36,128 bases of DNA from an uncultured Polaribacter sp. (lineage in GTDB: Bacteria; Bacteroidota; Bacteroidia; Flavobacteriales; Flavobacteriaceae), in assembly GCA_913050305.1 (NCBI GenBank), contig CAJXAS010000003.1, positions 1-36,128 of the forward strand, written 5' to 3'. Positions 17,817 to 27,786 of the stretch are shown here, piece by piece. The position numbers and the translations under genes were made by a program. The notes under the pieces are model-generated. The model searched no databases and had not been told where the DNA came from. It worked only from the letters and a program-made list of their open reading frames with translations. The stretch's first letter is position 1. The number at the start of each line of letters is the position of its first letter.

Positions 17817-18544
17817 AGGAAAGAAATTTCTTTAATTCCAAATTCTTTAATGATCTCATCTTCCAGTTCTACTTGAAGTTTGCCATCTTTAGAAATTCCA
17901 CGAATAATTCCCATAAATACAATATCATTACTATCTTTAAACATGGCAGGGATATTTTTTTTGTATAATACATTTAAATAGCTAGTTTCTATACTTTCGA
18001 AAGCCCTTGCGTTTAAAAGTAAAATTTTCGATTTTAAACTAACCACAATTTCTATTAAAAGTTGTTCTAAATCGAAGGTTCTATTGCTACTTAATTTTAA
18101 AGAGCTGGCTTTTTCTAAAGAACTAGAAAAGCTAGTTTGGTTTACATTTAATCCAATTCCTATTACAGTAGAAGAAATTTTTGTCCCTTTTAAACTATTT
18201 TCTATCAAAATACCCCCAATTTTTTTCTTTGCTGACAGAATGTCGTTAGGCCATTTGATAGCAATCCTAGGAATATTCTCTTGCTGCAAGACCTCAAAAA
18301 CAGCTAAAGAAACTGCATAGTTTAAATACTTTTTATCTGAAACACTTAAGGATTCAAAAGTTACAAAAACACTAAAAATCAAGTTCTTACCAACCTCTGA
18401 CTCCCAAACACTACCTTGTTGACCTCTTCCTTTAATTTGATTATCTGTTACAACAACTGTGAAGTTTTCTACCAAGGAACCAGATGCCATTTCCTTTAAA
18501 AAAGAATTGGTAGAATCGATGGCACTAAGTTTGATTATTTTCAA
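17813..18544 (-). CDS. birA: Biotin--[acetyl-CoA-carboxylase] ligase
   Basis: 243 aa; IDSTNSFLKEMA, KGRGQQGSVWES, IKWPNDILSAKKKIGGILIEN. Confidence 0.93.
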   Translation of the reverse strand: MKIIKLSAIDSTNSFLKEMASGSLVENFTVVVTDNQIKGRGQQGSVWESEVGKNLIFSVFVTFESLSVSDKKYLNYAVSLAVFEVLQQENIPRIAIKWPNDILSAKKKIGGILIENSLKGTKISSTVIGIGLNVNQTSFSSSLEKASSLKLSSNRTFDLEQLLIEIVVSLKSKILLLNARAFESIETSYLNVLYKKNIPAMFKDSNDIVFMGIIRGISKDGKLQVELEDEIIKEFGIKEISFL

Positions 18545-18601
18545 GTGTTAAATATTGTGTAAAGTAGTTCAATAATAAACAAAATACTCGCAAAAATAGA
18601 A

Positions 18602-18609
18602 TAACTTTG
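18602..18609 (+). promoter_or_regulatory. Candidate -7 box TAACTTTG for the rsfS operon
   Basis: Matches TANNTTTG 23 nt upstream of the rsfS ATG; no -33 TTG at standard spacing. Confidence 0.35.
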
Positions 18610-18631
18610 CATTTAAATTAGAAATAAATTA

Positions 18632-19000
18632 ATGACCAAAAAGCAAGTAAGCACAGATGATTTAATCTCTGTAATAATTCAAGGTATTGAAGAGGTTAAA
18701 GGAGAAAATATTCAGCTATTAGACTTACGAGATATAGAGAATACCGTATGTGATTATTTTATAATCTGCTCTGGTAATTCCAATACACAAGTAAAAGCAA
18801 TTTCTGGTTCTATTCAAAAAACAGTAAGTAAGCAAGTTAAAGACAAGCCTTGGCATATTGAAGGTGAAAACAATGCTGAATGGATTTTAATGGATTATGT
18901 AAACGTTGCAGTGCATGTTTTTCAGAAACAAATTAGAGATTTCTACGATATAGAAAGTCTTTGGGGAGATGCCAAAATTACAGAAATTACACCTTCTTAA
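18632..19000 (+). CDS. rsfS: Ribosome silencing factor RsfS
   Basis: 122 aa; CDYFIICSGNSNTQVKAI, GWILMDYVNVAVHVF-like segment, YDIESLWGDAK. Confidence 0.94.
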   Translation: MTKKQVSTDDLISVIIQGIEEVKGENIQLLDLRDIENTVCDYFIICSGNSNTQVKAISGSIQKTVSKQVKDKPWHIEGENNAEWILMDYVNVAVHVFQKQIRDFYDIESLWGDAKITEITPS

Positions 19001-19017
19001 AATTTTAGATTAATAAA

Positions 19018-21009
19018 ATGAGCGAAAATAAAAAAGAAAATAATAAAAACGAACCTAAATTTAAGATGAACTCTTATTGGATTTATGGTGGAGTAATACT
19101 GCTATTAATTGGATTTCAGTTTTTTAGTAGTGGTGATTTAGCAACGCAAAGTATTTCTAAAAATGAATTTAGTGAAGTTTTAAGAGATAATGATATTTCT
19201 AAAATTATTGTAGTAAACAATAATGTTGCTCAAATCTTCATCAAGGAAGAAGCGATGAAGAAATCTAAATATCAAAAATTAGTTAATTCTACTTTTTACA
19301 GAAAAGGTGCTTCTTTGTACGAGTACAATTTTGGTGATTTACAAAATTTTGAAAATGATTTAGCCAAAGCTAAAAAAGAAACTGACCTCACTTTCGATTT
19401 GAAAAACGAAAGTAGAACGAGTATGGTAGACACCTTCATAGGCTTCTTACCTTTTATCATCTTAATTGGTGTGTGGTTGTTCTTTATGAAAAGAATGTCT
19501 GGTGGTGGATCTGGAGCAGGTGGTGGAGGTCAAATTTTCAACATAGGTAAATCGAAAGCGAAGTTATTTGACAAAGATACTAAGGTAAAAACAACGTTTG
19601 CTAATGTTGCGGGTTTAGAGGGTGCAAAAGAAGAGGTACAAGAAATTGTGGATTTCTTGAAAAACCCAGAAAAATATACTTCATTAGGTGGTAAAATACC
19701 TAAAGGAGCTTTATTAGTAGGCCCTCCAGGAACCGGTAAAACATTATTAGCGAAAGCAGTTGCTGGTGAAGCAGATGTTCCTTTTTTCTCTCTATCTGGT
19801 TCAGATTTTGTAGAAATGTTTGTAGGTGTTGGTGCTTCTAGGGTTAGAGATTTATTTAAACAAGCTGCACAGAAATCTCCTTCAATAATTTTTATTGATG
19901 AGATTGATGCTGTGGGTAGAGCTCGTGGAAAAAATAGTATGACTGGTGGTAATGATGAGCGTGAAAATACGCTAAATCAACTATTAACAGAAATGGATGG
20001 TTTTGGTACAGATACAAATGTAATTGTAATTGCAGCAACCAATAGAGCAGATGTTCTAGATAGCGCACTTTTACGTGCTGGACGTTTTGATAGACAGATT
20101 TATGTTGACTTGCCTAATATTAACGAAAGAAAAGAAATTTTTGAAGTTCATATAAAACCTCTAAAATTAGCAGATGACGTTAAAATTGAATTCTTAGCAC
20201 AGCAAACTCCAGGATTTTCTGGAGCAGACATTGCAAACATGTGTAATGAAGCTGCATTAATAGCTGCTAGACACGGTAAAAAAGCAATTCATCATCAAGA
20301 TTTCTTAGATGCCGTAGATAGAATTGTTGGTGGTTTAGAAAAGAAAAATAAAGTAATTACACCAAAAGAAAAAGAAGTAATTGCTTTTCATGAAGCAGGC
20401 CATGCAACCGTAAGTTGGATGTTAGAGCATGCTGCTCCTTTGGTAAAAGTAACAATTGTACCAAGAGGGCAATCTTTAGGCGCTGCATGGTATTTACCCG
20501 CAGAAAGGTTAATCGTGCAAACAGAACAAATGTTAGACGAAATGTGCGCTACTTTAGGCGGCAGAGCTGCAGAAAAAGTGATTTTTAATAAAATTTCTAC
20601 AGGTGCATTAAGTGATTTAGAAAAAGTAACCAAACAAGCAAGAGCCATGGTTACAGTATACGGTTTAAACGAAAAAGTTGGAAACATAACGTATTATGAT
20701 TCCTCTGGAAATGATTCTTTTGTAAAGCCTTACAGTGATGATACTGCGAAAACAATTGATACAGAAATTTCTAGTATGATTGAAGCGCAATATGCAAGAG
20801 CTATTGACTTACTAGATAATAATAAAGAGAAGTTAACAATACTAGCAAAACTACTTTTAGAGAAAGAGGTTATATTTAAAGACGACTTAGAAAAAGTTTT
20901 CGGAAAAAGACCTTTTGATGAAGTTGAAGAAAAGGTTGTAGAAAAGGTTGAAGAAGAAATTGAAGAAGAAGTAAAGGTTTCTCCAGTAGAAAAAGATACT
21001 GAGGAATAA
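19018..21009 (+). CDS. ftsH: ATP-dependent zinc metalloprotease FtsH
   Basis: 663 aa; [44 protein letters not shown]. Confidence 0.98.
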   Translation: MSENKKENNKNEPKFKMNSYWIYGGVILLLIGFQFFSSGDLATQSISKNEFSEVLRDNDISKIIVVNNNVAQIFIKEEAMKKSKYQKLVNSTFYRKGASLYEYNFGDLQNFENDLAKAKKETDLTFDLKNESRTSMVDTFIGFLPFIILIGVWLFFMKRMSGGGSGAGGGGQIFNIGKSKAKLFDKDTKVKTTFANVAGLEGAKEEVQEIVDFLKNPEKYTSLGGKIPKGALLVGPPGTGKTLLAKAVAGEADVPFFSLSGSDFVEMFVGVGASRVRDLFKQAAQKSPSIIFIDEIDAVGRARGKNSMTGGNDERENTLNQLLTEMDGFGTDTNVIVIAATNRADVLDSALLRAGRFDRQIYVDLPNINERKEIFEVHIKPLKLADDVKIEFLAQQTPGFSGADIANMCNEAALIAARHGKKAIHHQDFLDAVDRIVGGLEKKNKVITPKEKEVIAFHEAGHATVSWMLEHAAPLVKVTIVPRGQSLGAAWYLPAERLIVQTEQMLDEMCATLGGRAAEKVIFNKISTGALSDLEKVTKQARAMVTVYGLNEKVGNITYYDSSGNDSFVKPYSDDTAKTIDTEISSMIEAQYARAIDLLDNNKEKLTILAKLLLEKEVIFKDDLEKVFGKRPFDEVEEKVVEKVEEEIEEEVKVSPVEKDTEE

Positions 21010-21027
21010 TTTAACATTCCACAATTA

Positions 21028-21612
21028 ATGAAATATTTAAAGAAACTATTTAACATATCTAATAAAGAAGATAAAGAAATTCAAAAACAAGAAGTTGCTT
21101 TGTCTTTAGATGATTTATTTGTGCACAATTTCATCAAAAAAGGGGGTAAATTTCTTTACTGCTTAGAAAAAGATGAGATTTTTGAAAACGTTAAAAACAT
21201 CTTATTAGAAAATAAGTGGAACAGCATATTGGTTACGAATCCTAAATTAATTACTTTTTTAAACGAAAAAGAAATATACATAGATCAAAACCATAAAAAA
21301 TCAATTCCTTTCTTTACCACTTGCGAGCATTTAATTGCAGATCGTGGAAATATTTTATTTTCTTCAAACCAATTAAAAAGCACTAAACTATCAGAATTTT
21401 CTGAAAACTTTATTGTCTTCGCAACAACAAGTCAGTTAGTTCAAAATACAGGTGAAGGCTTAACCGGCATAAAGACCAATTGTAAGAATGCACTACCTAC
21501 TAATATTTCAGCCGTCAAAGACTTTGAAATTGATAAAGAAGATGATACTTCCTTGAATTTTGGTAACAGTAGTACAAAAAACTTATATTTACTTTTATTA
21601 GAAGATTTATAA
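21028..21612 (+). CDS. LUD domain-containing protein (LutC/YkgG-like)
   Basis: 194 aa; HLIADRGNILFSSNQLKSTKLSEFSENFIVFATTSQLVQN. Confidence 0.75.
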   Translation: MKYLKKLFNISNKEDKEIQKQEVALSLDDLFVHNFIKKGGKFLYCLEKDEIFENVKNILLENKWNSILVTNPKLITFLNEKEIYIDQNHKKSIPFFTTCEHLIADRGNILFSSNQLKSTKLSEFSENFIVFATTSQLVQNTGEGLTGIKTNCKNALPTNISAVKDFEIDKEDDTSLNFGNSSTKNLYLLLLEDL

Positions 21613-21613
21613 T

Positions 21614-22417
21614 ATGAGCAACCTTTTAAAAAGGAGTTTTTCAGGAATTATTTTTGTTTTATTTTTTTTAACTGCAATTCTTTTCTCAGAAACGACTTAC
21701 GTTATACTAATATCTCTTTTTGGAATTGTCGCCATTTGGGAACTTTCTAAAATGACAAACTTTAAAAGTGCAATTACCTATATCTTATTTGGACTTACCT
21801 TATTTTTAATGCTCAAAAGACCTGATAGCTATGCAATTTCACTTATTTTAGCTATAAATATACTCTCTTCAAGCTACCTTATATTTCAGCTTTTTAGAAA
21901 AAAAGAAATTATATATACTACCGAGAGAGAAAAATTAGGTTTAACTATTAGATATTTAATTTTTTCATTTTGCTTTTTAATTTTATTACCATTTCATGAT
22001 CAAAATTACACACCTTATTTGATGATTTCTGTATTGGTTCTTATTTGGGTAAATGATAGTTTTGCTTTTATCGTTGGAAAAAACTTTGGAAAAAGAAAAT
22101 TATTTGTTTCTGTTTCGCCTAAAAAAACAATAGAAGGCTTTATTGGTGGCTTTATTTGCGCGCTAATAACAGCATATATCATTAGTAATAGTAGTTTAAA
22201 CTCAATAAACTTTTCTTTAACTAATTGGTTTATCATCGCAGCAATTGTATCCATTATTGGTACTATTGGAGATTTGGTAGAATCTAAATTAAAAAGACAA
22301 GCAAACATAAAAGATAGTGGCACGATAATGCCAGGTCACGGAGGTATTTTAGATAGGTTAGATAGCTTGTTATTTGCTGCTCCGTTCGTATATTTGTATA
22401 TTAATTTTATTATTTAA
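21614..22417 (+). CDS. cdsA: Phosphatidate cytidylyltransferase
   Basis: 267 aa multi-pass; VNDSFAFIVGKNFGKRKLFVSVSPKKTIEGFIGG and KDSGTIMPGHGGILDRLDSLLFAAP. Confidence 0.96.
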   Translation: MSNLLKRSFSGIIFVLFFLTAILFSETTYVILISLFGIVAIWELSKMTNFKSAITYILFGLTLFLMLKRPDSYAISLILAINILSSSYLIFQLFRKKEIIYTTEREKLGLTIRYLIFSFCFLILLPFHDQNYTPYLMISVLVLIWVNDSFAFIVGKNFGKRKLFVSVSPKKTIEGFIGGFICALITAYIISNSSLNSINFSLTNWFIIAAIVSIIGTIGDLVESKLKRQANIKDSGTIMPGHGGILDRLDSLLFAAPFVYLYINFII

Positions 22418-22419
22418 GT

Positions 22420-23076
22420 ATGATTCGTTTTCACAAAGAAGGGTATAAGATTATTGTTGTTGCTTTTATTTTATCTATTTTAGGGATATTATTGGCAGAA
22501 AAATTTATTGAAATTATTTGGGTTGTAAAAGCAATTCAAATAGTAATTTTAGCTTTCTTATTTATTGTATTGCAATTTTTTAGAAACCCAAAAAGAGCTA
22601 CAAATTTAAATGAAAATACTATTATTGCGCCAGTAGATGGTAAAGTGGTGGTTATTGAAGAAGTTGAAGAACCAGAATATTTTAAAGATAAAAGATTGCA
22701 GGTTTCTATATTTATGTCTCCAATTAATGTGCATGTTACAAGATATGCAATGAGCGGTGCAGTAAAATATAGTAAATATCATCCTGGAAAATATTTAGTT
22801 GCTTGGCACCCAAAAGCATCTACAGAAAATGAAAGAACAACAATCGTTTTAGATAATAAAGTTTTTGGCGAAGTGTTGTACAGACAAATTGCAGGCGCCT
22901 TAGCAAAAAGGATTGTAAATTATGCTGAAGAAGGTACAGAAGTAATTCAAGGTGCAGACGCAGGTTTTATTAAATTTGGATCTAGAGTAGATTTATATCT
23001 ACCAATTGGTACAGAACTAACTATAAAACTTGGTGATGTAGTAAAAGGAGGAACACAAGTAGTTGCAAAAAAATAA
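22420..23076 (+). CDS. psd: Phosphatidylserine decarboxylase family protein
   Basis: 218 aa; RNPKRA, IIAPVDGKVVVIEEV, MSPINVHVTR, IKFGSRVDLYLP. Confidence 0.94.
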   Translation: MIRFHKEGYKIIVVAFILSILGILLAEKFIEIIWVVKAIQIVILAFLFIVLQFFRNPKRATNLNENTIIAPVDGKVVVIEEVEEPEYFKDKRLQVSIFMSPINVHVTRYAMSGAVKYSKYHPGKYLVAWHPKASTENERTTIVLDNKVFGEVLYRQIAGALAKRIVNYAEEGTEVIQGADAGFIKFGSRVDLYLPIGTELTIKLGDVVKGGTQVVAKK

Positions 23077-23078
23077 AT

Positions 23079-23345
23079 ATGGATTCTGATTTGGACATAG
23101 CGTTTAAAGAAGCTTTTATTGAGATTTCAAAACTAAAGGAAGCGGTAGCACCAGATGTTATGCTAAAACTTTATGCATATAATAAACAAGCTAATTTTGG
23201 AAGCAACTCTCCACATTACGAAAAATTAGATGTTAGAAATGCATTTAAAGTAAATGCATGGATGCAAATAAAAGACATGTCTTCTAACGATGCGAAAAAA
23301 GAGTACATCAAATTAGCAAAACATCTATTAAATAGTAAAAAATAA
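23079..23345 (+). CDS. Acyl-CoA-binding protein (ACBP family)
   Basis: 88 aa; LKLYAYNKQANFG and NAFKVNAWMQIKDMSSNDAKKEYI match the ACBP signature. Confidence 0.88.
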   Translation: MDSDLDIAFKEAFIEISKLKEAVAPDVMLKLYAYNKQANFGSNSPHYEKLDVRNAFKVNAWMQIKDMSSNDAKKEYIKLAKHLLNSKK

Positions 23346-23351
23346 AAAATT

Positions 23352-23966
23352 ATGAAAAAATTATTTTTAATATTACTAACAATTAGTTTAGGTACAAGTT
23401 TTACTTCTTGTAAATCTGATAAAAAAGAAATAAAAGTATCTGACGCTAAACAAAACGCAACTTTTTCAATAGAAAAAGCAGCAAGCGAAATTAACTTTAC
23501 TGCTTATAAGTTTACGGAAAAAAAAGGTGTTGGTGGACAATTTAGAGATGTAGATGTCACTTCTGGTGGTTTTGGAAACACAATTAAAGAAGCAATACAT
23601 AATGCTGAGTTTTCAATTCCCGTAAAGAGTCTTTTTACAAAAAATTCAAGCAGAGACTATAAAATTCAGAAATTTTTCTTTGGTGTAATGAGTGATACTA
23701 AATTACTTTCTGGTAAATTAATGATTGAAAATGATTCTATTGGAGCTGCAGTTATTAAAATGAATGGTATTTCTGAAAGAGTGCCTTTTAAATATACCAT
23801 TATCGACAACACTTTTGCAATGAATGCTACCATGGATGTTACCAATTGGGATGCATTAGACGCTTTAGCTTCCTTAAATAAAATTTGTGAGATCTTGCAT
23901 ACGGGTGCAGATGGAATATCAAAAACCTGGAGCGATGTTGCTTTAAATATTTCTACAAAATTTTAA
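23352..23966 (+). CDS. YceI family lipoprotein
   Basis: 204 aa; signal GTSFTSC; ASEINFTAYKFTEKKGVGGQFRDV and VPFKYTIIDNTFAMNATMDVTNW. Confidence 0.8.
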   Translation: MKKLFLILLTISLGTSFTSCKSDKKEIKVSDAKQNATFSIEKAASEINFTAYKFTEKKGVGGQFRDVDVTSGGFGNTIKEAIHNAEFSIPVKSLFTKNSSRDYKIQKFFFGVMSDTKLLSGKLMIENDSIGAAVIKMNGISERVPFKYTIIDNTFAMNATMDVTNWDALDALASLNKICEILHTGADGISKTWSDVALNISTKF

Positions 23967-23982
23967 TTTTTTCTCTGTAGTA

Positions 23983-24051
23983 AAAAAACTTGTAAACTAA
24001 AAAAGTGATAAACTAATACCGTTTATCACTTTTTTAGTTTACAAGTTTTTT
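23983..24051. terminator. Perfect 31-bp inverted repeat with 7-nt loop between convergent genes
   Basis: aaaaaacttgtaaactaaaaaagtgataaac / taatacc / gtttatcacttttttagtttacaagtttttt; right arm runs into the last codons of the minus gene. Confidence 0.85.
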
Positions 24052-24914
24052 AAAGCGAACGCTAGCTCTTTATATTTAAATATAAACCCTTTTTTAGCTA
24101 TTTTATCTGAAGACAACCTACTACCATGTAAAAGGATAATTGCCAATTCTCCAAAAACTAATTTCAACAAGAAACCAGGAACCGCTATTGGAAAATAAGG
24201 CCTTTTAATAGCTTTAGCTAATATTTTAGAAAAAGTCCTACTGGTATGGAATTCTGGAGAAACTGTGTTGTAAACCCCTTCAAAACTCTCTTCAACCGCC
24301 TTTATATAGAGGTTACACAAGTCATCTATATGAATCCAAGCCATATATTGATTTCCTGAACCTAAAGGGGAAACAATAGGTGTTCTCATTTTTTCTAAAG
24401 CACCTCCTGTTTTAGACAGAACAACACCTGTTCTTAAAATAGTTACAGGAATGTTCAAGTCTTTAAACTGATTGGCTGCTGCCTCCCATTTTAGACAAAC
24501 TTGACCTAAAAAATCAGTACCTACAGCGTCTGACTCCTTAAAAACTTTGGCAGTGGTTTGTGCACCATAGTAATTACTACCAGATGCCGAAATAAATCCT
24601 TTTAAAGAAATATTTTGCGCTTTAATTTTGTCAAATATTAGATTAGCAGTTGCCACTCTGCTATTTACAATAACTTCTTTTCTTTCTTTTGTCCAACGTT
24701 TGTCAGCAATTCCTGCCCCTGCCAAATGAATAATATAATCGATATTTTCTATGGCTTTATCATCTACGAAACCTTTGGAATAATCCCATTTGAATTCATT
24801 TTCATTTTTAGGGTTTCTACTTAAAATTCTAACCTCATGATTTTTTTCAGTCAACAATGCTGTTAACCTTCTACCTACCAAACCTGTTCCACCAGTAACT
24901 AATATTTTCGCCAT
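24039..24914 (-). CDS. TIGR01777 family NAD-dependent epimerase/oxidoreductase
   Basis: 291 aa; ILVTGGTGLVGRRLTALL, IIHLAGAGIADKRWT, SGSNYYGAQ, MAWIHIDDL. Confidence 0.9.
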   Translation of the reverse strand: MAKILVTGGTGLVGRRLTALLTEKNHEVRILSRNPKNENEFKWDYSKGFVDDKAIENIDYIIHLAGAGIADKRWTKERKEVIVNSRVATANLIFDKIKAQNISLKGFISASGSNYYGAQTTAKVFKESDAVGTDFLGQVCLKWEAAANQFKDLNIPVTILRTGVVLSKTGGALEKMRTPIVSPLGSGNQYMAWIHIDDLCNLYIKAVEESFEGVYNTVSPEFHTSRTFSKILAKAIKRPYFPIAVPGFLLKLVFGELAIILLHGSRLSSDKIAKKGFIFKYKELAFALKNL

Positions 24915-24972
24915 TTGGTAAAGATAAAAAAAGCACGATTCAAAAGATTATAGTTTGTATAAATAATATTTA

Positions 24973-27588
24973 TTATTTAATCTCTTTCATGGCATTCGTA
25001 ATTAATATTTTTAAATGATTTTTATGTGCTTTTGTAGCTAAATCACCTTTACCATTACTCACCCAAATTTTTATATTTTTTAAATTATAAATGGCCATAG
25101 ATTTTGCAGCAACTGTAAACCTACTGCTAGCTTTACCAGATATCATGTCAATTAATCTTTTTATGTACACCGCCTGTAAGTTTTGACGGAAAGAATTTAT
25201 ACTCCCATAAACATCTGGTTTAAACATGATGTTATTAATATCTGACATGAAAGAGGATAATTTATAATCATTACCATACAATTCAGAATTAGAAATTCTT
25301 TGTAAAGTATTTGGATGCATTATATGAGCTAGAACTTTTGTCTGATAAGCTAAAACTTGTTCATGAATTTTCGGATCTTCTGGACCCGCAAAGAAATTAT
25401 ATCCCCTTCTTTGTTTTGCTAAAAAATTGTAAACATCTTTAGGTGTGTTAAAGGCGTCTGGAGCAAAAATATATTTCTTCATAGCTTCCATTGCCCGTTT
25501 TTGGTCTGATAAACTTACAGGTGTATAAGGCTGTGTGCCCCCTTCTTGACCAAAAGTAGATCTATCTACATAAACACCGCCAATAAATCTAGAAATTACA
25601 CCCCCTGCGACTGCTGATTGATTATGTAATGTATAATATGCTCTTCTTAAATCTTCATAAGTTTCACCTTTTGCAGTAAACTGAGTTTTTAAGTTTTTCA
25701 TCATTGAATTTACCAATTCAAATCTATTAATTGAATAGGTGATTTGGTCATTAGATAAATCACCAATCATAACTCTTGGGTCAATTGCTTTACCTGGAGA
25801 ACGCATATCATCAGCATCATTCCCGAAAATTAATTCAGGTTTCGTAGATTTATTTAATAAAACAACCATTTCTGAATCGTCTTTAAAATCTTGATATCCA
25901 AACTGTACAGCCCAAATATCATAAGGTCCAACTGCCATATCAGCATATTGTCCTTGTTTACTTCTGTCGTTTGTAATATTTATTCCTGCATAATCCATTA
26001 CAGAACCTGTTAAGGCTTTTCCTTTAATAAAGTCTGCATCTGCTAATTGTTCAGGCGAGAATAATTGACTCGCTTTCATGTTATGATTTAACCCTAATGT
26101 GTGCCCAACTTCGTGCATAATTAAAGATTTCATTCCCTCTTTCTTAAGAGCGTCCATATCTAAATCAGAAGCCCCAGTTGCTTGTAAAACAGCAGACCCT
26201 AATTGTATATTATCATGCATTACATGTCCCATAGAACAATGGTTAAGATTTTGCTTTTCAAAGAACTTTGTAACCTCTAACTCTTCTGAAGTTTCTAACT
26301 CCATATTAGTAGTTGCATCATTATATAATTTGTCTGCAAAAACTCTATTTGTAAAATGCACGAACTCTAGCATAATGTCTGCCCCTAAAATTTCACCAGT
26401 TCTTGGGTTTACAAAACTTGGTCCATAACCACCAAAAGGAGGGTTTGGAGAAGATGTCCAACGTAAAACATTATAACGCACATCACCTGCATCCCAATCT
26501 GCATCATCTGGTTGTACTTTTACAGCCATTGCATTTTTAAATCCAGCTTTTTCAAAAGCTACATTCCAAGCTAAAACCCCTTCTTTAATTGTTTCTCTCC
26601 ATTCTAGAGGAGTTGTGTTTTCTATCCACCAAGTAATTGGAGTTACCGGTTCTGATATAGCAGCCTCTGGATTTTTTTTAACCAACTTCCATCTATGAAT
26701 CATATCTCTATAATTTATAGTGCTTGTAGCTGTCATGTCATTCGTTTCTGTTAAAAAATAACCAACCCTAGCATCATCCATTCTTGGTGAATAGTCATCT
26801 TTTGGCATATTCATAAACGTATGAAAAACTTTGATAGAAACATTTCTTCCATCTGTAACTGCAGCAGAACCACCATTTAGAACAGAGGGGTTACTGTATA
26901 CATATTGAGTTTTTACATTGGTGTTTTCAGGATAATTTTTAATCTCATTTATTTTCGACTTTTTTTTATCAAAATTCCCTAAACTAAAAGCCAAAGGAGA
27001 CCTTCCAGGTCTTTTAGGACCTTTAACTCTTGTAAATGTTTCTGATAAAAATAATCCATCAGCATCTATTAAATATTCACCATTTTTTGCATCTAAAGCT
27101 AATATTTTTCCAGTGGCCATTACAGCATCACTTATGTTTGCTTCAGAAGATTTTGATAAGGCACTATTTTTATCAAAATAGAAAGAAGTGTTAGGCGTAA
27201 TAAAATCAAGTTTATTAAAGTATTTTTTTACTTGAAATACAGAATTACCTCTAAATGCGCCTCTAAATGCGCCTGCCTCAGTTACGCCGTCAGCAATTTG
27301 AGAGAAATATATAAAATCTTTGTTTAGTTGATTTTCTTTTACCAAAAGTTTTACCGAACCAGTTATCGTGTCTTGATAAATAGTAAATAAACCTTCAATT
27401 TTTTTGCTGCTTTTTGTTAAATCTTTAATTGATTTTTCTTTCTTTTTTAAAGGCTTTTTTATAGTAGTTATGGTTTCCTTTTTTTTCTTTTTCCAAAATT
27501 GTGCATTTACATCTTCCACTCCTAAAAAGGTAAGCATTAAGAATACTGTGCAAAGAACTTTAAATTTACTTGAATAGATAGTTTTCAT
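24973..27588 (-). CDS. Secreted zinc-dependent metalloprotease (DUF5117/DUF5118-type metzincin)
   Basis: 871 aa; signal peptide; HEVGHTLGLNHNM zinc motif with downstream SVMDYAG Met-turn. Confidence 0.88.
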   Translation of the reverse strand: MKTIYSSKFKVLCTVFLMLTFLGVEDVNAQFWKKKKKETITTIKKPLKKKEKSIKDLTKSSKKIEGLFTIYQDTITGSVKLLVKENQLNKDFIYFSQIADGVTEAGAFRGAFRGNSVFQVKKYFNKLDFITPNTSFYFDKNSALSKSSEANISDAVMATGKILALDAKNGEYLIDADGLFLSETFTRVKGPKRPGRSPLAFSLGNFDKKKSKINEIKNYPENTNVKTQYVYSNPSVLNGGSAAVTDGRNVSIKVFHTFMNMPKDDYSPRMDDARVGYFLTETNDMTATSTINYRDMIHRWKLVKKNPEAAISEPVTPITWWIENTTPLEWRETIKEGVLAWNVAFEKAGFKNAMAVKVQPDDADWDAGDVRYNVLRWTSSPNPPFGGYGPSFVNPRTGEILGADIMLEFVHFTNRVFADKLYNDATTNMELETSEELEVTKFFEKQNLNHCSMGHVMHDNIQLGSAVLQATGASDLDMDALKKEGMKSLIMHEVGHTLGLNHNMKASQLFSPEQLADADFIKGKALTGSVMDYAGINITNDRSKQGQYADMAVGPYDIWAVQFGYQDFKDDSEMVVLLNKSTKPELIFGNDADDMRSPGKAIDPRVMIGDLSNDQITYSINRFELVNSMMKNLKTQFTAKGETYEDLRRAYYTLHNQSAVAGGVISRFIGGVYVDRSTFGQEGGTQPYTPVSLSDQKRAMEAMKKYIFAPDAFNTPKDVYNFLAKQRRGYNFFAGPEDPKIHEQVLAYQTKVLAHIMHPNTLQRISNSELYGNDYKLSSFMSDINNIMFKPDVYGSINSFRQNLQAVYIKRLIDMISGKASSRFTVAAKSMAIYNLKNIKIWVSNGKGDLATKAHKNHLKILITNAMKEIK

Positions 27589-27786
27589 TTAATGTTTTGA
27601 GTTTATTTGAAATAATTTATTATTATATTTTCCTCTTATTTAATTCGATATTTATGTCATTTTAAAGTTTAATTTCATATTAAATCAAACTAAAGCTATC
27701 CAAATATAAAAATTTACAATTGACCTATCTATTAAAGCTATGTAAATCTTTTTTTAAGCTCTTAATAAAGGCGTATTTTTATCGTG

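Noticed and set aside
20730-21056. 108-aa minus ORF rich in Ser/Thr
   Set aside because: Antisense mirror of the acidic Glu/Val-rich FtsH tail; no independent coding signals.
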